A stretch of DNA of 64,000 nt from Pseudomonas cremoricolorata DSM 17059 = NBRC 16634. GTDB lineage: Bacteria > Pseudomonadota > Gammaproteobacteria > Pseudomonadales > Pseudomonadaceae. Each line of letters begins with the position of its first letter. Position 1 is the stretch's first letter. Positions 1 through 9,458 of this stretch are shown piece by piece. The notes beneath the pieces are model-generated. The model ran no database searches. It was not told where the DNA came from and saw nothing but the letters and a program-made list of their open reading frames with translations. Made by a program: the position numbers and the translations under genes. The DNA is taken from contig NZ_AUEA01000007.1 of assembly GCF_000425745.1 (NCBI RefSeq), forward strand, positions 248,001 to 312,000, in the 5' to 3' direction.

Positions 1-297
1 CGCAGCTCGTCACGCAGGGCCAGATACACGCCGGCACCGGTCTAGAACGGCTCTAGCAATTTCGAGCAGCGAAGGTGCGCGAGAGTTCGTTTCAAATTCA
101 TGTCGACCTGTGGGGGGTCTGTGCCATGGCGGACTTGCACGACGGTGTCAGCGCAGTCGAACTCTGATGCGGGCTAATCACGTGCGTGATCAAATCGGCG
201 TCTATCCACGTCTGGCACTCCAGTATTTGTTGCCAAACGTTTCCTCGGGATGCCGGGCTGGTAGCATGCGCGCTCATCCGAAGAAGCAGGTCGTGTG
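1..297. other. left edge, no gene supported
   Basis: No coding region can be supported here. Short frames are open on both strands at the extreme left, including one reading out of the window on the minus strand, but none carries a recognisable motif. The stretch ends at the start codon of the TSUP permease; a GTG lies directly before that ATG. Confidence 0.5.
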
Positions 298-1047
298 ATG
301 TTCGAGTGGCTGATGTACGTGATATTGGGCGCGGGGCTGGGCACCGTAGGTGGATTGTTCGGTATTGGCGGCGGCTTGATCGCCATCCCGGCGCTGGGGG
401 TGTTGTTCGGGCTCGATCAGCAGATGGCCCAAGGCACGGCGCTGGTCATGGTGGTGCCGAACGTGCTGTTGGCCCTGTGGCGCTACCACCAGCGCAACCG
501 CATCGAGCTGCGCCACGCCCTGCCGCTGGCCGTGTGCAGCTTCGTTTTCGCCTGGCTTGGCTCGATCTGGGCGGTGGGTCTGGACGCCCAGTCCATGCGC
601 CTGGGCTTCATCGGTTTTCTGCTGGTGCTGGCGGTGTGGAATGTCTTGCGCCTGTTCATGCGCAGCGCTACCCCGAGCCCGCAACTGCGTTATGGCTGGC
701 CCTGGCTGGCGGCGCTGGGCAGTTTTTCCGGCGCCATGGGCGGCCTGTTCGGGGTCGGTGGGGCGGTGGTCGCCACGCCCATCCTCACCAGCGTGTTCGG
801 CACCACGCAGGTGGTGGCCCAGGGTCTGTCGCTGTCGCTGGCGGCGCCCAGCACCTTCGTTACCCTGGTGACCTATGCGCTGCATGGCAACGTGATCTGG
901 TCAGTCGCCATTCCCATGGCCATTGGCGGGCTGTTGAGCATCAGTTGGGGGGTGAAGCTGGCCCACGCCATGCCGGAAAAACTCCTGCGCGGGCTGTTCT
1001 GCGGCTTTCTGCTGGTGTGCGCGGTGATGCTCGCGCTGGAGGTCTGA
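298..1047 (+). CDS. TSUP-family (TauE/SafE) membrane permease
   Basis: A 249-residue hydrophobic protein of the TSUP (DUF81, TauE/SafE) family, which moves sulfite, sulfoacetate or other small sulfur or organic anions across the inner membrane. The two internal repeats typical of the family are visible: a glycine-rich loop (GGLFGIGGG) near residue 20 and a second (GGLFGVGGA) near residue 150, each in the first helix of a half, with several membrane helices around them. Length is normal. A GTG codon directly precedes the ATG chosen here. It stands alone and converges on the DAHP synthase gene 41 bp away, so the substrate cannot be read from context. Confidence 0.85.
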   Translation: MFEWLMYVILGAGLGTVGGLFGIGGGLIAIPALGVLFGLDQQMAQGTALVMVVPNVLLALWRYHQRNRIELRHALPLAVCSFVFAWLGSIWAVGLDAQSMRLGFIGFLLVLAVWNVLRLFMRSATPSPQLRYGWPWLAALGSFSGAMGGLFGVGGAVVATPILTSVFGTTQVVAQGLSLSLAAPSTFVTLVTYALHGNVIWSVAIPMAIGGLLSISWGVKLAHAMPEKLLRGLFCGFLLVCAVMLALEV

Positions 1048-1088
1048 GGGCCGCTGCCGCGTGGCGCGGCAGCGGCGGGTACGCCAGG

Positions 1089-2435
1089 CTAGCGGCGTAC
1101 GTCCTTGAGGGTCTGGGCGATGAGGAAGGCCAGTTCCAGCGACTGGTCGGCATTGAGCCGCGGGTCGCAGTGGGTGTGGTAGCGGTCAGACAGCCCATCT
1201 TCGGTGATGGGCCGTGCGCCGCCGATGCACTCGGTGACGTTCTGCCCGGTCATCTCGATATGGATGCCGCCTGCATAGCTGCCTTCGGCCTGGTGCACCT
1301 GGAAGAACTGCTTCACTTCGTCGAGGATCTGCGCGAAGTCACGGGTCTTGTAGCCGCTGCTGGCCTTGATGGTGTTGCCGTGCATCGGGTCGCAACTCCA
1401 CAGCACCTTGCGCCCCTCCTGCTCGACGCTGCGGATCAACCGCGGCAGGTGCTCGCCGACCTTGCCCGCGCCCATGCGCACGATCAGGTTGAGTCGCCCA
1501 GGGTCGTTGCTCGGGTTGAGCGTGTCGATCAGGCGGATCAGCTCGTCGCTGCGCATGCTTGGGCCGACCTTGACCCCAATCGGATTGTGCACCCCGCGCA
1601 GAAACTCCACATGGGCGCCATCGAGCTGGCGAGTGCGGTCGCCGATCCACAGCATGTGCGCCGAACAATCGTAGTGATCACCGGTGAGGCTGTCCTGGCG
1701 CACGAAGGCCTGCTCGTAGTTGAGCAAGAGCGCTTCATGGGCGGTGAAGAAGCTGGTTTCGCGTAACTGCGGGGCGCTGTCCAGGCCGCAGGCGCGCATG
1801 AACGCCAAGGTCTCGTCGATGCGGTCGGCCAGCTGGTGATACTTGTTGGCCAACGCCGAGTTGGCGATGAAGTCGAGGTTCCATTTGTGCACCTGGTGCA
1901 GGTCGGCGAAGCCGCCCTGGGCGAACGCGCGCAGCAGGTTGAGGCTGGCGGTGGACTGGTGATAGGCCTGCAGCAGGCGCTCGGGATCAGGCACCCGGCT
2001 GACCGGGTCGAAGCCGATGCCGTTGACGATATCGCCGCGGTAGGCGGGCAGGGTGACCTGGCCGAGGGTTTCGTCATTGCTCGAGCGCGGCTTGGCGAAC
2101 TGCCCGGCCATGCGCCCGACTTTCACCACCGGGCAACCGGCGGCGAAGGTCATGACGATGGCCATCTGCAACAGCACCTTGAAGGTGTCGCGAATCTTCG
2201 CGGCGCTGAATTCGGCGAAGCTCTCGGCGCAATCGCCGCCCTGCAGCAGGAACGCGCGGCCTTCGGTGACCTCGGCGAACTGCCTGCGCAGCTCCCGTGC
2301 TTCGCCTGCGAACACCAGCGGCGGGTAACTCGCCAGGCTCTGCTCGACGCGCGCCAGATGGGCGGCATCGGGGTAGATCGGTTGCTGCTGGATCGGCAGG
2401 GCGCGCCAGCTATCGGGGCTCCAGGGTTGGCTCAT
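1089..2435 (-). CDS. type II 3-deoxy-D-arabino-heptulosonate 7-phosphate synthase
   Basis: A 448-residue plant-type (class II) DAHP synthase. It condenses phosphoenolpyruvate with erythrose 4-phosphate in the first step of the shikimate pathway, in the cytosol. Family signatures are clear: [10 protein letters not shown] near residue 65, [14 protein letters not shown] near 105, [10 protein letters not shown] and TGQNVTEC in the C-terminal half. These place the metal-binding Cys, His, Glu and Asp residues of the TIM barrel. The length fits the full-length Pseudomonas type II enzyme rather than the shorter phenazine-cluster PhzC form, and no phenazine genes are nearby. It is divergent from the spermidine-synthase-like gene, with a 120-bp gap holding both promoters. 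Confidence 0.92.
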   Translation of the reverse strand: MSQPWSPDSWRALPIQQQPIYPDAAHLARVEQSLASYPPLVFAGEARELRRQFAEVTEGRAFLLQGGDCAESFAEFSAAKIRDTFKVLLQMAIVMTFAAGCPVVKVGRMAGQFAKPRSSNDETLGQVTLPAYRGDIVNGIGFDPVSRVPDPERLLQAYHQSTASLNLLRAFAQGGFADLHQVHKWNLDFIANSALANKYHQLADRIDETLAFMRACGLDSAPQLRETSFFTAHEALLLNYEQAFVRQDSLTGDHYDCSAHMLWIGDRTRQLDGAHVEFLRGVHNPIGVKVGPSMRSDELIRLIDTLNPSNDPGRLNLIVRMGAGKVGEHLPRLIRSVEQEGRKVLWSCDPMHGNTIKASSGYKTRDFAQILDEVKQFFQVHQAEGSYAGGIHIEMTGQNVTECIGGARPITEDGLSDRYHTHCDPRLNADQSLELAFLIAQTLKDVRR

Positions 2436-2555
2436 GTACAGGCTCGGTCGGGTGGCTGAAGATCAGGCTGCCATCCTATCAGCTGCCTGCGCGCTTGTTG
2501 CACTGCCGGCATTGGCGGACAATGCCGGCTTTTGCCGGGGCGAACAGGAGCGAGC

Positions 2556-3311
2556 ATGACCACCGAGCGTGAGGAGCGGCTGCTGGCCCGGGTCGAGGAT
2601 GCCTTTGGCGTCATCAGTGTGTACGAAGTCGATGACTACCGGTTTCTCGAATTCGGCGATGCCATCGAGCAGAGCTGTACCTTCACCGCCGACCCCGCCT
2701 GGCTGGAATACGACTACACCCGCGCCATGCTGGTCGGCGCGTTGTGCCATGCGCAGCCGGAAACCGCGCTGTTTCTCGGTCTGGGCGCCGGCACCCTGAC
2801 CCAGGCCTGCCTGAAGTTCCTGCCGCTGGAGGACGTCGAGGTCATCGAGCTGCGCCCTGATGTGCCGCGCCTGGCCATGGAGTACCTGGGGCTGGACGAT
2901 GATCCGCGCCTTTACGTGCGCATTGGCGATGCCATGCAGTTGTTGCCCAGCGCCGAGAAGACCGACCTGCTGTTCGTCGACCTGTACACCGATCATGGTC
3001 CGGGCGTCGCGCACCTGGCCTGGCGTTTTCTGGAAGACTGCCAGAAGCAGCTCAACCCCGATGGCTGGCTGGTCATCAATCAGTGGGCGGGGGATGACGG
3101 CAAGCCACTGGGGGCGGCATTGCTGCGCGGTCTGTACCACCGACACTACTGGGAGCTGCCGGTCAACGAAGGCAATGTCATCGTGCTGGTACCGGCCGAT
3201 ATCCAGCAAACCCTCGATCTGCCAGCGCTGCAGGCCCGCGCCGAGGCCCTGGCACCGCGCCTGGGCTACAGCCTGGAAGCGCTGCTGCGGGCAATTCGCC
3301 CGGCCTCCTGA
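2556..3311 (+). CDS. spermidine synthase-like methyltransferase-fold protein
   Basis: A 251-residue protein with the Rossmann fold of spermidine synthases. The nucleotide-binding loop reads FLGLGAGTL (near residue 72) and is followed by EVIELRPDV and DLLFVDLYTDHG. The classical GGGDGG loop of active polyamine synthases is altered and the short N-terminal beta domain is reduced. Polyamine synthesis is therefore uncertain, and a related aminopropyl- or methyltransferase role is equally possible. The ATG at 2556 is chosen because AGGAG sits five bases upstream (2546-2550); an upstream in-frame TTG has no such site. It is a single gene between the DAHP synthase and the helicase. Confidence 0.75.
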   Translation: MTTEREERLLARVEDAFGVISVYEVDDYRFLEFGDAIEQSCTFTADPAWLEYDYTRAMLVGALCHAQPETALFLGLGAGTLTQACLKFLPLEDVEVIELRPDVPRLAMEYLGLDDDPRLYVRIGDAMQLLPSAEKTDLLFVDLYTDHGPGVAHLAWRFLEDCQKQLNPDGWLVINQWAGDDGKPLGAALLRGLYHRHYWELPVNEGNVIVLVPADIQQTLDLPALQARAEALAPRLGYSLEALLRAIRPAS

Positions 3312-3632
3312 GCGCAAAGACGCGACCCGGGAGGAAACGATTCAGCTCGTTTGCCTGCCGGGCTTGCCGGGTGAAAATTTTCCTCACGTCATCGCGCCAA
3401 TTCGTATATAGTACGCGCCGGTCTTTTAGCGGACCGCAAAATCAGGCGGTGCAAATCCTCCGAGTCCAGCTTCGGCTGTACGTCCGCTAGGCGGACCCTT
3501 CTCACACGTTCCTTTTTCAATCGTCTTCGCAAATCCCCGCCGCCAAAGCTGCCTGGGTGACCTTCTGGTCTTTCAAGGCAATGTGCAGCTTTGGAGCATG
3601 GGTCTTTGCGGATGCACTCTAGAGGCAGACCC
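3312..3632 (+). promoter_or_regulatory. promoter and long leader of the DEAD-box helicase gene
   Basis: This 321-bp gene-free stretch holds a good -10 candidate, TATAGT at 3407-3412 (within TATATAGT), with no clear -35 at the ideal distance. If used, it gives an untranslated leader of about 210 nt. The leader contains a perfect small hairpin, GTCCGC-TAG-GCGGAC at 3482-3496. Long leaders are known for cold-shock RNA helicases and permit post-transcriptional control; that role here is inferred. Confidence 0.4.
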
Positions 3633-5306
3633 ATGACCCAGGAAACCGGCGGATTCGCCGCTCTCGATCTCAATCCGAATATCGTTGCTGCCGTAGTCGC
3701 CACCGGCTACGAAGAGCCTTCGGCCATTCAGCAACAATCGATCCCGATCATCCTCGCCGGTCACGACATGATCGGCCAGGCGCAGACTGGCACCGGCAAG
3801 ACCGCTGCCTTCGCCCTGCCGGTGCTCAACGGCATCGATGTGAGCAAGCGCGAACCGCAAGCCCTGATCCTTGCGCCAACCCGTGAGTTGGCGCTGCAAG
3901 TAGCCACGGCCTTCGAAACCTACGCCAAGCAGATGCCGGGCGTGAACGTGGTAGCCGTCTATGGTGGCGCCCCGATGGGCCCACAGCTCAAAGCCATCCG
4001 TAATGGCGCACAGATCGTCGTCGCTACCCCGGGTCGCCTGTGCGATCACCTGCGCCGCGATGAAAAAGTCCTGTCCACGGTCAAGTACCTGGTGCTGGAC
4101 GAAGCCGACGAGATGCTCAAGCTCGGCTTCATGGATGACCTGGAAGTCATCTTCGACGCCATTCCCGAAACCCGTCAGACCGTGCTGTTCTCGGCCACCT
4201 TGCCGTCGTCGATCCGTTCGATCGCCGAGCGTCACCTGCGTGACCCCAAGCACGTCAAGATCCAGAGCAAGACCCAGACCGTCACCGCCATCGACCAGGC
4301 TCACCTGATGGTCCACGCCGACCAGAAGATCCCGGCCGTGCTGCGTCTGCTGGAAGTCGAAGAGTTCGATGCGCTGATCGCCTTCGTGCGTACCAAGCAA
4401 GCCACTCTGGACCTGGCCGCCGCCCTGGAAGCCAAAGGCTACAAGGCTGCTGCGCTGAACGGCGACATCGCCCAGAACCAGCGTGAGCGGGTCATCGAGT
4501 CGCTCAAGGATGGCCGTCTGGACATCGTCGTCGCCACCGACGTCGCGGCTCGTGGTCTGGACGTGCCGCGTATCACCCACGTGTTCAACGTCGACATGCC
4601 GTACGACCCTGAGTCCTACGTGCACCGTATCGGCCGTACCGGCCGTGCCGGTCGCGAAGGTCGCGCACTGCTGCTGGTGACCCCGCGCGAGCGGCGCATG
4701 CTGCAACTGATCGAGCGTGTCACCGGGCAGAAGGTCGCTGAAGCCCGTCTGCCTGGCGCACAAGCCGTGCTCGATGCGCGTATCAAGAAGCTCACCACCA
4801 GCCTGGCGCCGCTGGTTGCCGAGTCGGAGGCAAGCCACGGCGAACTGCTCGACCGCCTCACCGCCGACCTCGGCTGCTCGCCACGTGCGCTGGCTTCGGC
4901 CCTGCTGCGCAAGGCCACCAACGGTCAGGCCCTGAGCCTGGCGTCGGTCGAGCGTGAGCAACCGCTGGTTCCGAACGGTGCCCCGCGTGAGCGCACCGAG
5001 CGTACCGAGCGCAGCGGTGAGCGTAGTGGTGATCGTGAGCGTCGTGCACCGATGCCGCTGGGCGAAGGTCGCGTACGTTGCCGTACCGCGCTGGGCGCGC
5101 GTGACGGCATCGCGGCCAAGAACCTGTTGGGTGCGATCCTCAACGAAGGTGGCCTGGCCCGTGACGCCATCGGCCGTATCCAGGTACGCGACAGCTTCAG
5201 CCTGGTCGAGTTGCCTGAGGATGGTCTGGAGCGTCTGCTGACCAAGCTCAAGGACACCCGCGTCGCCGGCAAACAGCTCAAGCTGCGCCGTTATCGCGAA
5301 GATTGA
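3633..5306 (+). CDS. deaD: DEAD-box ATP-dependent RNA helicase with DbpA-type C-terminal domain
   Basis: A 557-residue cytosolic RNA helicase for ribosome assembly and mRNA turnover, particularly in the cold. Helicase motifs occur in order: Q motif near residue 33, Walker A AQTGTGKT at 50-57, PTRELA, DEAD near 155, SAT, and HRIGRTGR in the second RecA lobe. A basic linker rich in Arg-Glu-Arg-Thr follows. The C-terminal 75 residues (from RVRCRTALGARDG) form the DbpA/CsdA RNA-binding domain. The ATG at 3633 is preceded by AGAGG at 3621-3625. A strong terminator follows directly. CsdA/DeaD is more likely than DbpA because of length and linker. Confidence 0.9.
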   Translation: MTQETGGFAALDLNPNIVAAVVATGYEEPSAIQQQSIPIILAGHDMIGQAQTGTGKTAAFALPVLNGIDVSKREPQALILAPTRELALQVATAFETYAKQMPGVNVVAVYGGAPMGPQLKAIRNGAQIVVATPGRLCDHLRRDEKVLSTVKYLVLDEADEMLKLGFMDDLEVIFDAIPETRQTVLFSATLPSSIRSIAERHLRDPKHVKIQSKTQTVTAIDQAHLMVHADQKIPAVLRLLEVEEFDALIAFVRTKQATLDLAAALEAKGYKAAALNGDIAQNQRERVIESLKDGRLDIVVATDVAARGLDVPRITHVFNVDMPYDPESYVHRIGRTGRAGREGRALLLVTPRERRMLQLIERVTGQKVAEARLPGAQAVLDARIKKLTTSLAPLVAESEASHGELLDRLTADLGCSPRALASALLRKATNGQALSLASVEREQPLVPNGAPRERTERTERSGERSGDRERRAPMPLGEGRVRCRTALGARDGIAAKNLLGAILNEGGLARDAIGRIQVRDSFSLVELPEDGLERLLTKLKDTRVAGKQLKLRRYRED

Positions 5307-5322
5307 TCCTGGTGCGCTGAAG

Positions 5323-5354
5323 AAAATCCCCGGTTGATGCCGGGGATTTTTTTT
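5323..5354 (+). terminator. rho-independent terminator after deaD
   Basis: The stem AAAATCCCCGG (5323-5333) pairs with CCGGGGATTTT (5340-5350) around a six-base loop and is followed by a run of T. It ends the helicase transcript 17 bp after the stop codon. Confidence 0.9.
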
Positions 5355-5375
5355 GCCTGGCGTTTACCACTGCGC

Positions 5376-6143
5376 TCAGCCGAAACGGTAGATGTCCATG
5401 CCCAGCGCGCCGAGAGTGAAGCCGTGGTGCACCTGGGCAAACTCGCCGCCCGCCGCCAGGGCGAAGAACAACGGCAGCAGATGCTCGTCGCTTGGGTGGT
5501 TGCGCACGGCGTAGGGCGCACGCTGACGGTAGTCGAGCAGGGCCTGCTGATCGCCTTGCTGCAGGCGCTCTACCATCCAGTCGCGAAAGGCTTTGGCCCA
5601 TGGCTCGATGACCTCGGGCCCGGCCTGCCAATTCAACTCGCCGAGGTTGTGGGTGATGCTGCCCGAGCCGATCAGCAGTACGCCCTCTGCACGCAGTTCG
5701 GCGAGTGCCGCGCCGATGCGCAGCTGCTGGGTCGGGCCCAGGTGGCTTGGCAGCGACAGCTGTAGCAACGGGATATCTGCCTGCGGATACATCAGCGACA
5801 GCGGCACCCAGGCACCATGGTCGAAGGGGCGTTGCTCATCGAGCTCCGCTGGCAGCCCGGCCGCGCGCAGGCGCCGGGCAATTTGCAGGGCCAGAGCGGG
5901 GTCGCCCGGGGCAGGGTACTCGACCCGGTACAGCGCCGGCGGGAAGCCGGAAAAATCATGCCAGGTGCGCGGTTGCGGGCCGCTGGTCAGCAACAGCTTG
6001 CGGCTTTCCCAGTGCGCGGAAACCAGCACGATCGCGCGCGGGCGCGGCAACGATCCGGCCAGTGCGGCCAGTGCCGGTCCGCTTGCACCGGGTTGCAGGG
6101 CGAGCATGGGTGAGCCATGGGAGATGAACAGGCTGGGCAGCAT
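5376..6143 (-). CDS. DODA/LigB-type extradiol dioxygenase family protein
   Basis: A 255-residue protein of the class III extradiol ring-cleavage dioxygenase family (YgiD/DODA subgroup). Bacterial members cleave DOPA-like catechols, and physiological substrates are often unknown. The N-terminal FISHGSPM supplies the first metal-binding His; SAHWES, the FDHGAWVPL stretch and GSGSITHNL carry the remaining ligand and active-site histidines. The start at 6143 is preferred because AGGAG lies at 6152-6156, eight bases upstream; an upstream in-frame ATG would add eleven unsupported residues. It is divergent from tpm, with about 100 bp between them. Confidence 0.85.
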   Translation of the reverse strand: MLPSLFISHGSPMLALQPGASGPALAALAGSLPRPRAIVLVSAHWESRKLLLTSGPQPRTWHDFSGFPPALYRVEYPAPGDPALALQIARRLRAAGLPAELDEQRPFDHGAWVPLSLMYPQADIPLLQLSLPSHLGPTQQLRIGAALAELRAEGVLLIGSGSITHNLGELNWQAGPEVIEPWAKAFRDWMVERLQQGDQQALLDYRQRAPYAVRNHPSDEHLLPLFFALAAGGEFAQVHHGFTLGALGMDIYRFG

Positions 6144-6245
6144 GAAGGCGGCTCCTGGAGTTAACATGGTGGCCATGTTCGATCAGGTAACGATCGTAAT
6201 CCAATATAAGTTTTGCGCCTGAATCATCGAAAAACTGGAGGGATC

Positions 6246-6896
6246 ATGGAGCCGGCATTCTGGCATCAGCGTTGGGCCGCGCAACAGATTGGCTTTCATC
6301 AGCCGCAGGTCAACGAGTACCTGCAACGGCACTGGCCGGGCCTTGGGCTGCCGGCACAGGCGCGGGTGCTGGTGCCGCTGTGTGGCAAGAGCCTGGATCT
6401 GCTCTGGCTGCTGCAGCAAGGGTATCGCGTGTTGGGCATCGAGCTGTCGCGCAAGGCCGTGGCGGCGCTGTTCAGCGAGCATGGACTGACCCCGCAGATC
6501 ACCCGGGAAGGTGAGTTCGAGGTCTGGCAGGACGACGCCCTGCAGGTGTGGTGTGGCGACTTCTTCGCCCTGACCCCTTCGCAGGTACAGGACTGCTCGG
6601 CGCTGTATGACCGTGCTGCACTCATCGCCTTGCCGACGGCCATGCGTGAGCGTTACCTGGCTCACCTGAGTGAGCTGCTGCCGTCGCCGTGCCAAGGCCT
6701 GTTGGTCACTTTGGAATACGATCAGGCATTGATCGACGGGCCGCCCTTCAGCGTTGGCGCAGAAGAAGTGCAGCGTGGGCTGAAGCAGTGGCAGGTCAGC
6801 GAAATCGAGCGCTGCGACATTCGCCAGGACAGCCCGCGTTTCGTCGCGGCGGGGGTCAGCAGCCTGCGCGAGCGGGTGTATCGGCTGAGCCGGTAA
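6246..6896 (+). CDS. tpm: thiopurine S-methyltransferase
   Basis: A 216-residue bacterial thiopurine methyltransferase. It transfers a methyl group from S-adenosylmethionine to thiopurines and, in pseudomonads, is linked to methylation of selenite and tellurite oxyanions. The N-terminal FWHQRW signature and the SAM-binding VLVPLCGKSLDLLWL loop (residues about 40-55) are both present, followed by GIELS. GGAGG at 6237-6241 fixes the ATG at 6246. The size is that of the family. It is monocistronic and converges on htpX. Confidence 0.92.
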   Translation: MEPAFWHQRWAAQQIGFHQPQVNEYLQRHWPGLGLPAQARVLVPLCGKSLDLLWLLQQGYRVLGIELSRKAVAALFSEHGLTPQITREGEFEVWQDDALQVWCGDFFALTPSQVQDCSALYDRAALIALPTAMRERYLAHLSELLPSPCQGLLVTLEYDQALIDGPPFSVGAEEVQRGLKQWQVSEIERCDIRQDSPRFVAAGVSSLRERVYRLSR

Positions 6897-6953
6897 GGGG
6901 GCTTGAATGCAACAGGGCGACCGAAGTCGCCCTGTCGTGTGTCTGCTGCTCGA

Positions 6954-7841
6954 TCAACCGCGGCGGCGCAGGGCGTCGATACGGTCTTCCAGCGGCGGAT
7001 GGCTCATCAGCAGGCCGGCCAGGCCGTCTTTCAGGCCACCATTGATGGCGAACGCCTTGAGGGTATCGGGCATGTGCACCGGCATGCCTTGCTCCGAGCG
7101 CAGGCGCTGCAGGGCGTTGATCATGGCGCCAGTGCCGGCCAACTGCGCGCCGGCCTCGTCGGCACGGTACTCGCGGCGACGCGAGAACCACATGACGATC
7201 ATGCTGGCGAGAATGCCCAGCACCAGCTCGGCGACGATGGTCGCCACGTAATAGGCGATACCGCGGCCTTCTTCGTTCTTGAAGATCACCCGGTCGACGA
7301 AGTTGCCGATGATGCGGGCGAAGAACATCACGAAGGTGTTCACCACGCCCTGGACCAGCGCCAGGGTGACCATGTCGCCGTTGGCGACGTGGCCGATCTC
7401 GTGGGCCAGCACCGCCTTGACTTCATCGGGCGAGAAGCGCTCGAGCAAGCCTTGCGACACCGCGACCAGAGCGTCGTTGCGGTTCCAGCCGGTGGCGAAT
7501 GCGTTGGCCTCATAGGCCGGGAAGATACCGACCTCAGGCATTTTGATGCCGGCTTCACGGGACAGTTCTTCGACGGTCTGCAGCAGCCATTGCTCATGAC
7601 GAGTGCGTGGCTGGGTGATGATCTGGGTGCCGGTGCTCATCTTCGCCATCCATTTGGAGATGAACAGCGATACGAGGGAGCCGGCAAACCCGAACACAGC
7701 GCAGAAAATCAGCAGGCTGCCCAGGTCGAGATCGACCCCGTTGGCGGCCATGAACCCGTTGAAGCCGAACAGGCTAAGGGTAATGCTTGCAACCAGCACC
7801 ACCGCGAGGTTGGTGGCTACAAACAGCAAGATGCGCATCAT
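6954..7841 (-). CDS. htpX: membrane-bound zinc metalloprotease HtpX
   Basis: A 295-residue inner-membrane M48B protease that degrades misfolded membrane proteins alongside FtsH. Two N-terminal hydrophobic segments (about 4-25 and 40-62) precede the cytosolic catalytic region with HEIGH at 147-151. Two more hydrophobic segments follow, and a downstream [11 protein letters not shown] supplies the third zinc ligand. The C-terminal [11 protein letters not shown] is typical. Two consecutive ATG codons begin the gene, with AGGAG at 7854-7858. HtpX genes are usually induced by envelope stress (Cpx in E. coli); no such site was identified here. Confidence 0.95.
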   Translation of the reverse strand: MMRILLFVATNLAVVLVASITLSLFGFNGFMAANGVDLDLGSLLIFCAVFGFAGSLVSLFISKWMAKMSTGTQIITQPRTRHEQWLLQTVEELSREAGIKMPEVGIFPAYEANAFATGWNRNDALVAVSQGLLERFSPDEVKAVLAHEIGHVANGDMVTLALVQGVVNTFVMFFARIIGNFVDRVIFKNEEGRGIAYYVATIVAELVLGILASMIVMWFSRRREYRADEAGAQLAGTGAMINALQRLRSEQGMPVHMPDTLKAFAINGGLKDGLAGLLMSHPPLEDRIDALRRRG

Positions 7842-8036
7842 GGTTGTGACGTTCTCCTGACGGATGAAAGAGTGGCGTTCTGCGGGGGTATATAAGGGGG
7901 AGGGCGGCGGGATTCAACCGACGGACTATTTCAAACTGTGTAGGCGGAGTATGCCAGAGGAAATCGGCCGGCTCGTGGGATAGAGCGTTGCAGGATGTAA
8001 GAAGTGTTACCGGAGGGGGTAGGATCGTCGAACCGG

Positions 8037-8070
8037 CGTTCCTACAAGCAGGCCAACTGCCGTAGGAACG
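8037..8070. repeat. inverted repeat (hairpin) downstream of alaA
   Basis: CGTTCCTAC (8037-8045) pairs perfectly with GTAGGAACG (8062-8070) around a 16-base loop. It lies 15 bp past the alaA stop and has no T tract. The form resembles the GTAGGA-type REP palindromes common between Pseudomonas genes, so it may serve as a transcript 3' end or REP remnant. Confidence 0.55.
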
Positions 8071-8085
8071 CGTTCTGAACCCGGC

Positions 8086-9297
8086 TTACTGCGAATAGCC
8101 GCGCAGGAAGTTGCCGATGCGCCCGATCGCCTGTTCCAGGTCGTCCACCCGCGGCAGGGTCACCACGCGGAAGTGGTCGGGCCATGGCCAGTTGAAGGCG
8201 GTGCCCTGAACGATCAGCAGTTTTTCCGACAGCAGCAGGTCGAGGGCGAAGCGCTCGTCGTTGTAGATCGGGCAGACTTTCGGGTCGATGCGCGGGAAGG
8301 CGTACAGCGCGCCCATTGGTTTGACGCAGCTGACGCCGGGGATGTCGTTGAGCAGCTCATAGGCGCGATTGCGCTGCTCGAGCAGGCGGCCCGGGGGCAG
8401 GATCAGGTCGTTGATGCTCTGGTAGCCGCCCAGCGCCGTCTGAATCGCATGTTGCGCCGGCACGTTGGCACACAGGCGCATGTTGGCGAGCATGTCGATG
8501 CCCTCGATGTAGCTCTGCGCGTTGTGCTTGGGGCCTGAGATGATCAGCCAGCCGGAACGGAACCCGGCGATGCGGTACGACTTCGACAGGCCGTTGAAGG
8601 TCAGGCACAGCAGGTCGGGGGCCAGCGCCGCGGTGCTGATGTGCACGGCTTCGTCGTAGAGGATCTTGTCGTAGATCTCGTCGGAGAACACCACCAGGTT
8701 GTGCTGCCGAGCCAGCTCCAGCATGCCCAGCAGCAGCTCGCGGGAATACACCGCTCCGGTGGGGTTGTTGGGGTTGATGATCACCAGTGCCTTGGTGTCG
8801 GGGGTGATCTTGGCCTTGATGTCGTCCAGGTCAGGGAACCAATCGGCCTGCTCGTCGCACAAATAGTGCACGGGTTTGCCGCCAGCCAGGCTCACCGCAG
8901 CGGTCCACAGCGGGTAGTCGGGTGCCGGAATCAGCACTTCATCGCCGTTGTTGAGCAGCGCCTGCATGGACATGACGATCAGCTCGGACACGCCGTTGCC
9001 CAGATAGATGTCTTCGATGCCGACACCGTCGATCTGTTTCTGCTGGCAGTACTGCATGACTGCCTTGCGTGCGCTGAACAGGCCTTTGGAGTCACTGTAG
9101 CCTTGGGCGGTGGGCAGGTTGCGGATGACATCCTGAAGGATTTCGTCCGGCGCCTCGAAGCCAAACGGCGCCGGGTTGCCGATGTTCAGCTTGAGGATGC
9201 GATGGCCTTCCTCTTCCAGGCGCTTGGCGTGCTTGAGCACTGGGCCGCGAATGTCGTAGCAGACATTGGCGAGCTTGTTCGATTTGCTGAACTGCAT
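8086..9297 (-). CDS. alaA: alanine-synthesising aminotransferase AlaA
   Basis: A 403-residue fold-type I PLP aminotransferase that forms alanine from pyruvate and glutamate. The start MQFSKSNKLANVCYDIRGP is the conserved AlaA N-terminus, so the ATG at 9297 is chosen over an upstream in-frame codon. NPNNPTG is at 175-181, SDEIYD near 205, and the PLP-binding Lys239 lies in GLSKSYRIAGFRSGW. The substrate-binding Arg is in the C-terminal FRVVTLP region. It is divergent from msrB across about 160 bp. Regulation by Lrp or alanine is known in E. coli, but no site can be assigned here. Confidence 0.93.
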   Translation of the reverse strand: MQFSKSNKLANVCYDIRGPVLKHAKRLEEEGHRILKLNIGNPAPFGFEAPDEILQDVIRNLPTAQGYSDSKGLFSARKAVMQYCQQKQIDGVGIEDIYLGNGVSELIVMSMQALLNNGDEVLIPAPDYPLWTAAVSLAGGKPVHYLCDEQADWFPDLDDIKAKITPDTKALVIINPNNPTGAVYSRELLLGMLELARQHNLVVFSDEIYDKILYDEAVHISTAALAPDLLCLTFNGLSKSYRIAGFRSGWLIISGPKHNAQSYIEGIDMLANMRLCANVPAQHAIQTALGGYQSINDLILPPGRLLEQRNRAYELLNDIPGVSCVKPMGALYAFPRIDPKVCPIYNDERFALDLLLSEKLLIVQGTAFNWPWPDHFRVVTLPRVDDLEQAIGRIGNFLRGYSQ

Positions 9298-9458
9298 GAT
9301 GTGATCCCGGTTGAGAAGTCGCTGCGCGCCACGCTCGAGGATTGGAGAAGGACGGGGCGCATGCCAGACTGGCTGGCAAGATAAGCCCACTAATATACGT
9401 GTCACCGGCGCCAGAAAGAAAGCCGGCGCACGGTGAAATTAGCCTGCCGAGGTTACCT

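Noticed and set aside
186..1766. A 526-codon plus-strand frame overlapping the TSUP gene and antisense to DAHP synthase
   Set aside because: It crosses two well-supported genes in other frames and contains no recognisable domain.
3573..4961. A 462-codon minus-strand frame opposite the helicase
   Set aside because: It is complementary to a clear DEAD-box gene and has only compositional bias.
8037..8070. GTAGGAA in the alaA downstream hairpin as another copy of the adhesin activator box
   Set aside because: Only the GTAGGAA core is shared, it lies in a downstream REP-like palindrome and has no -10 at the right distance.
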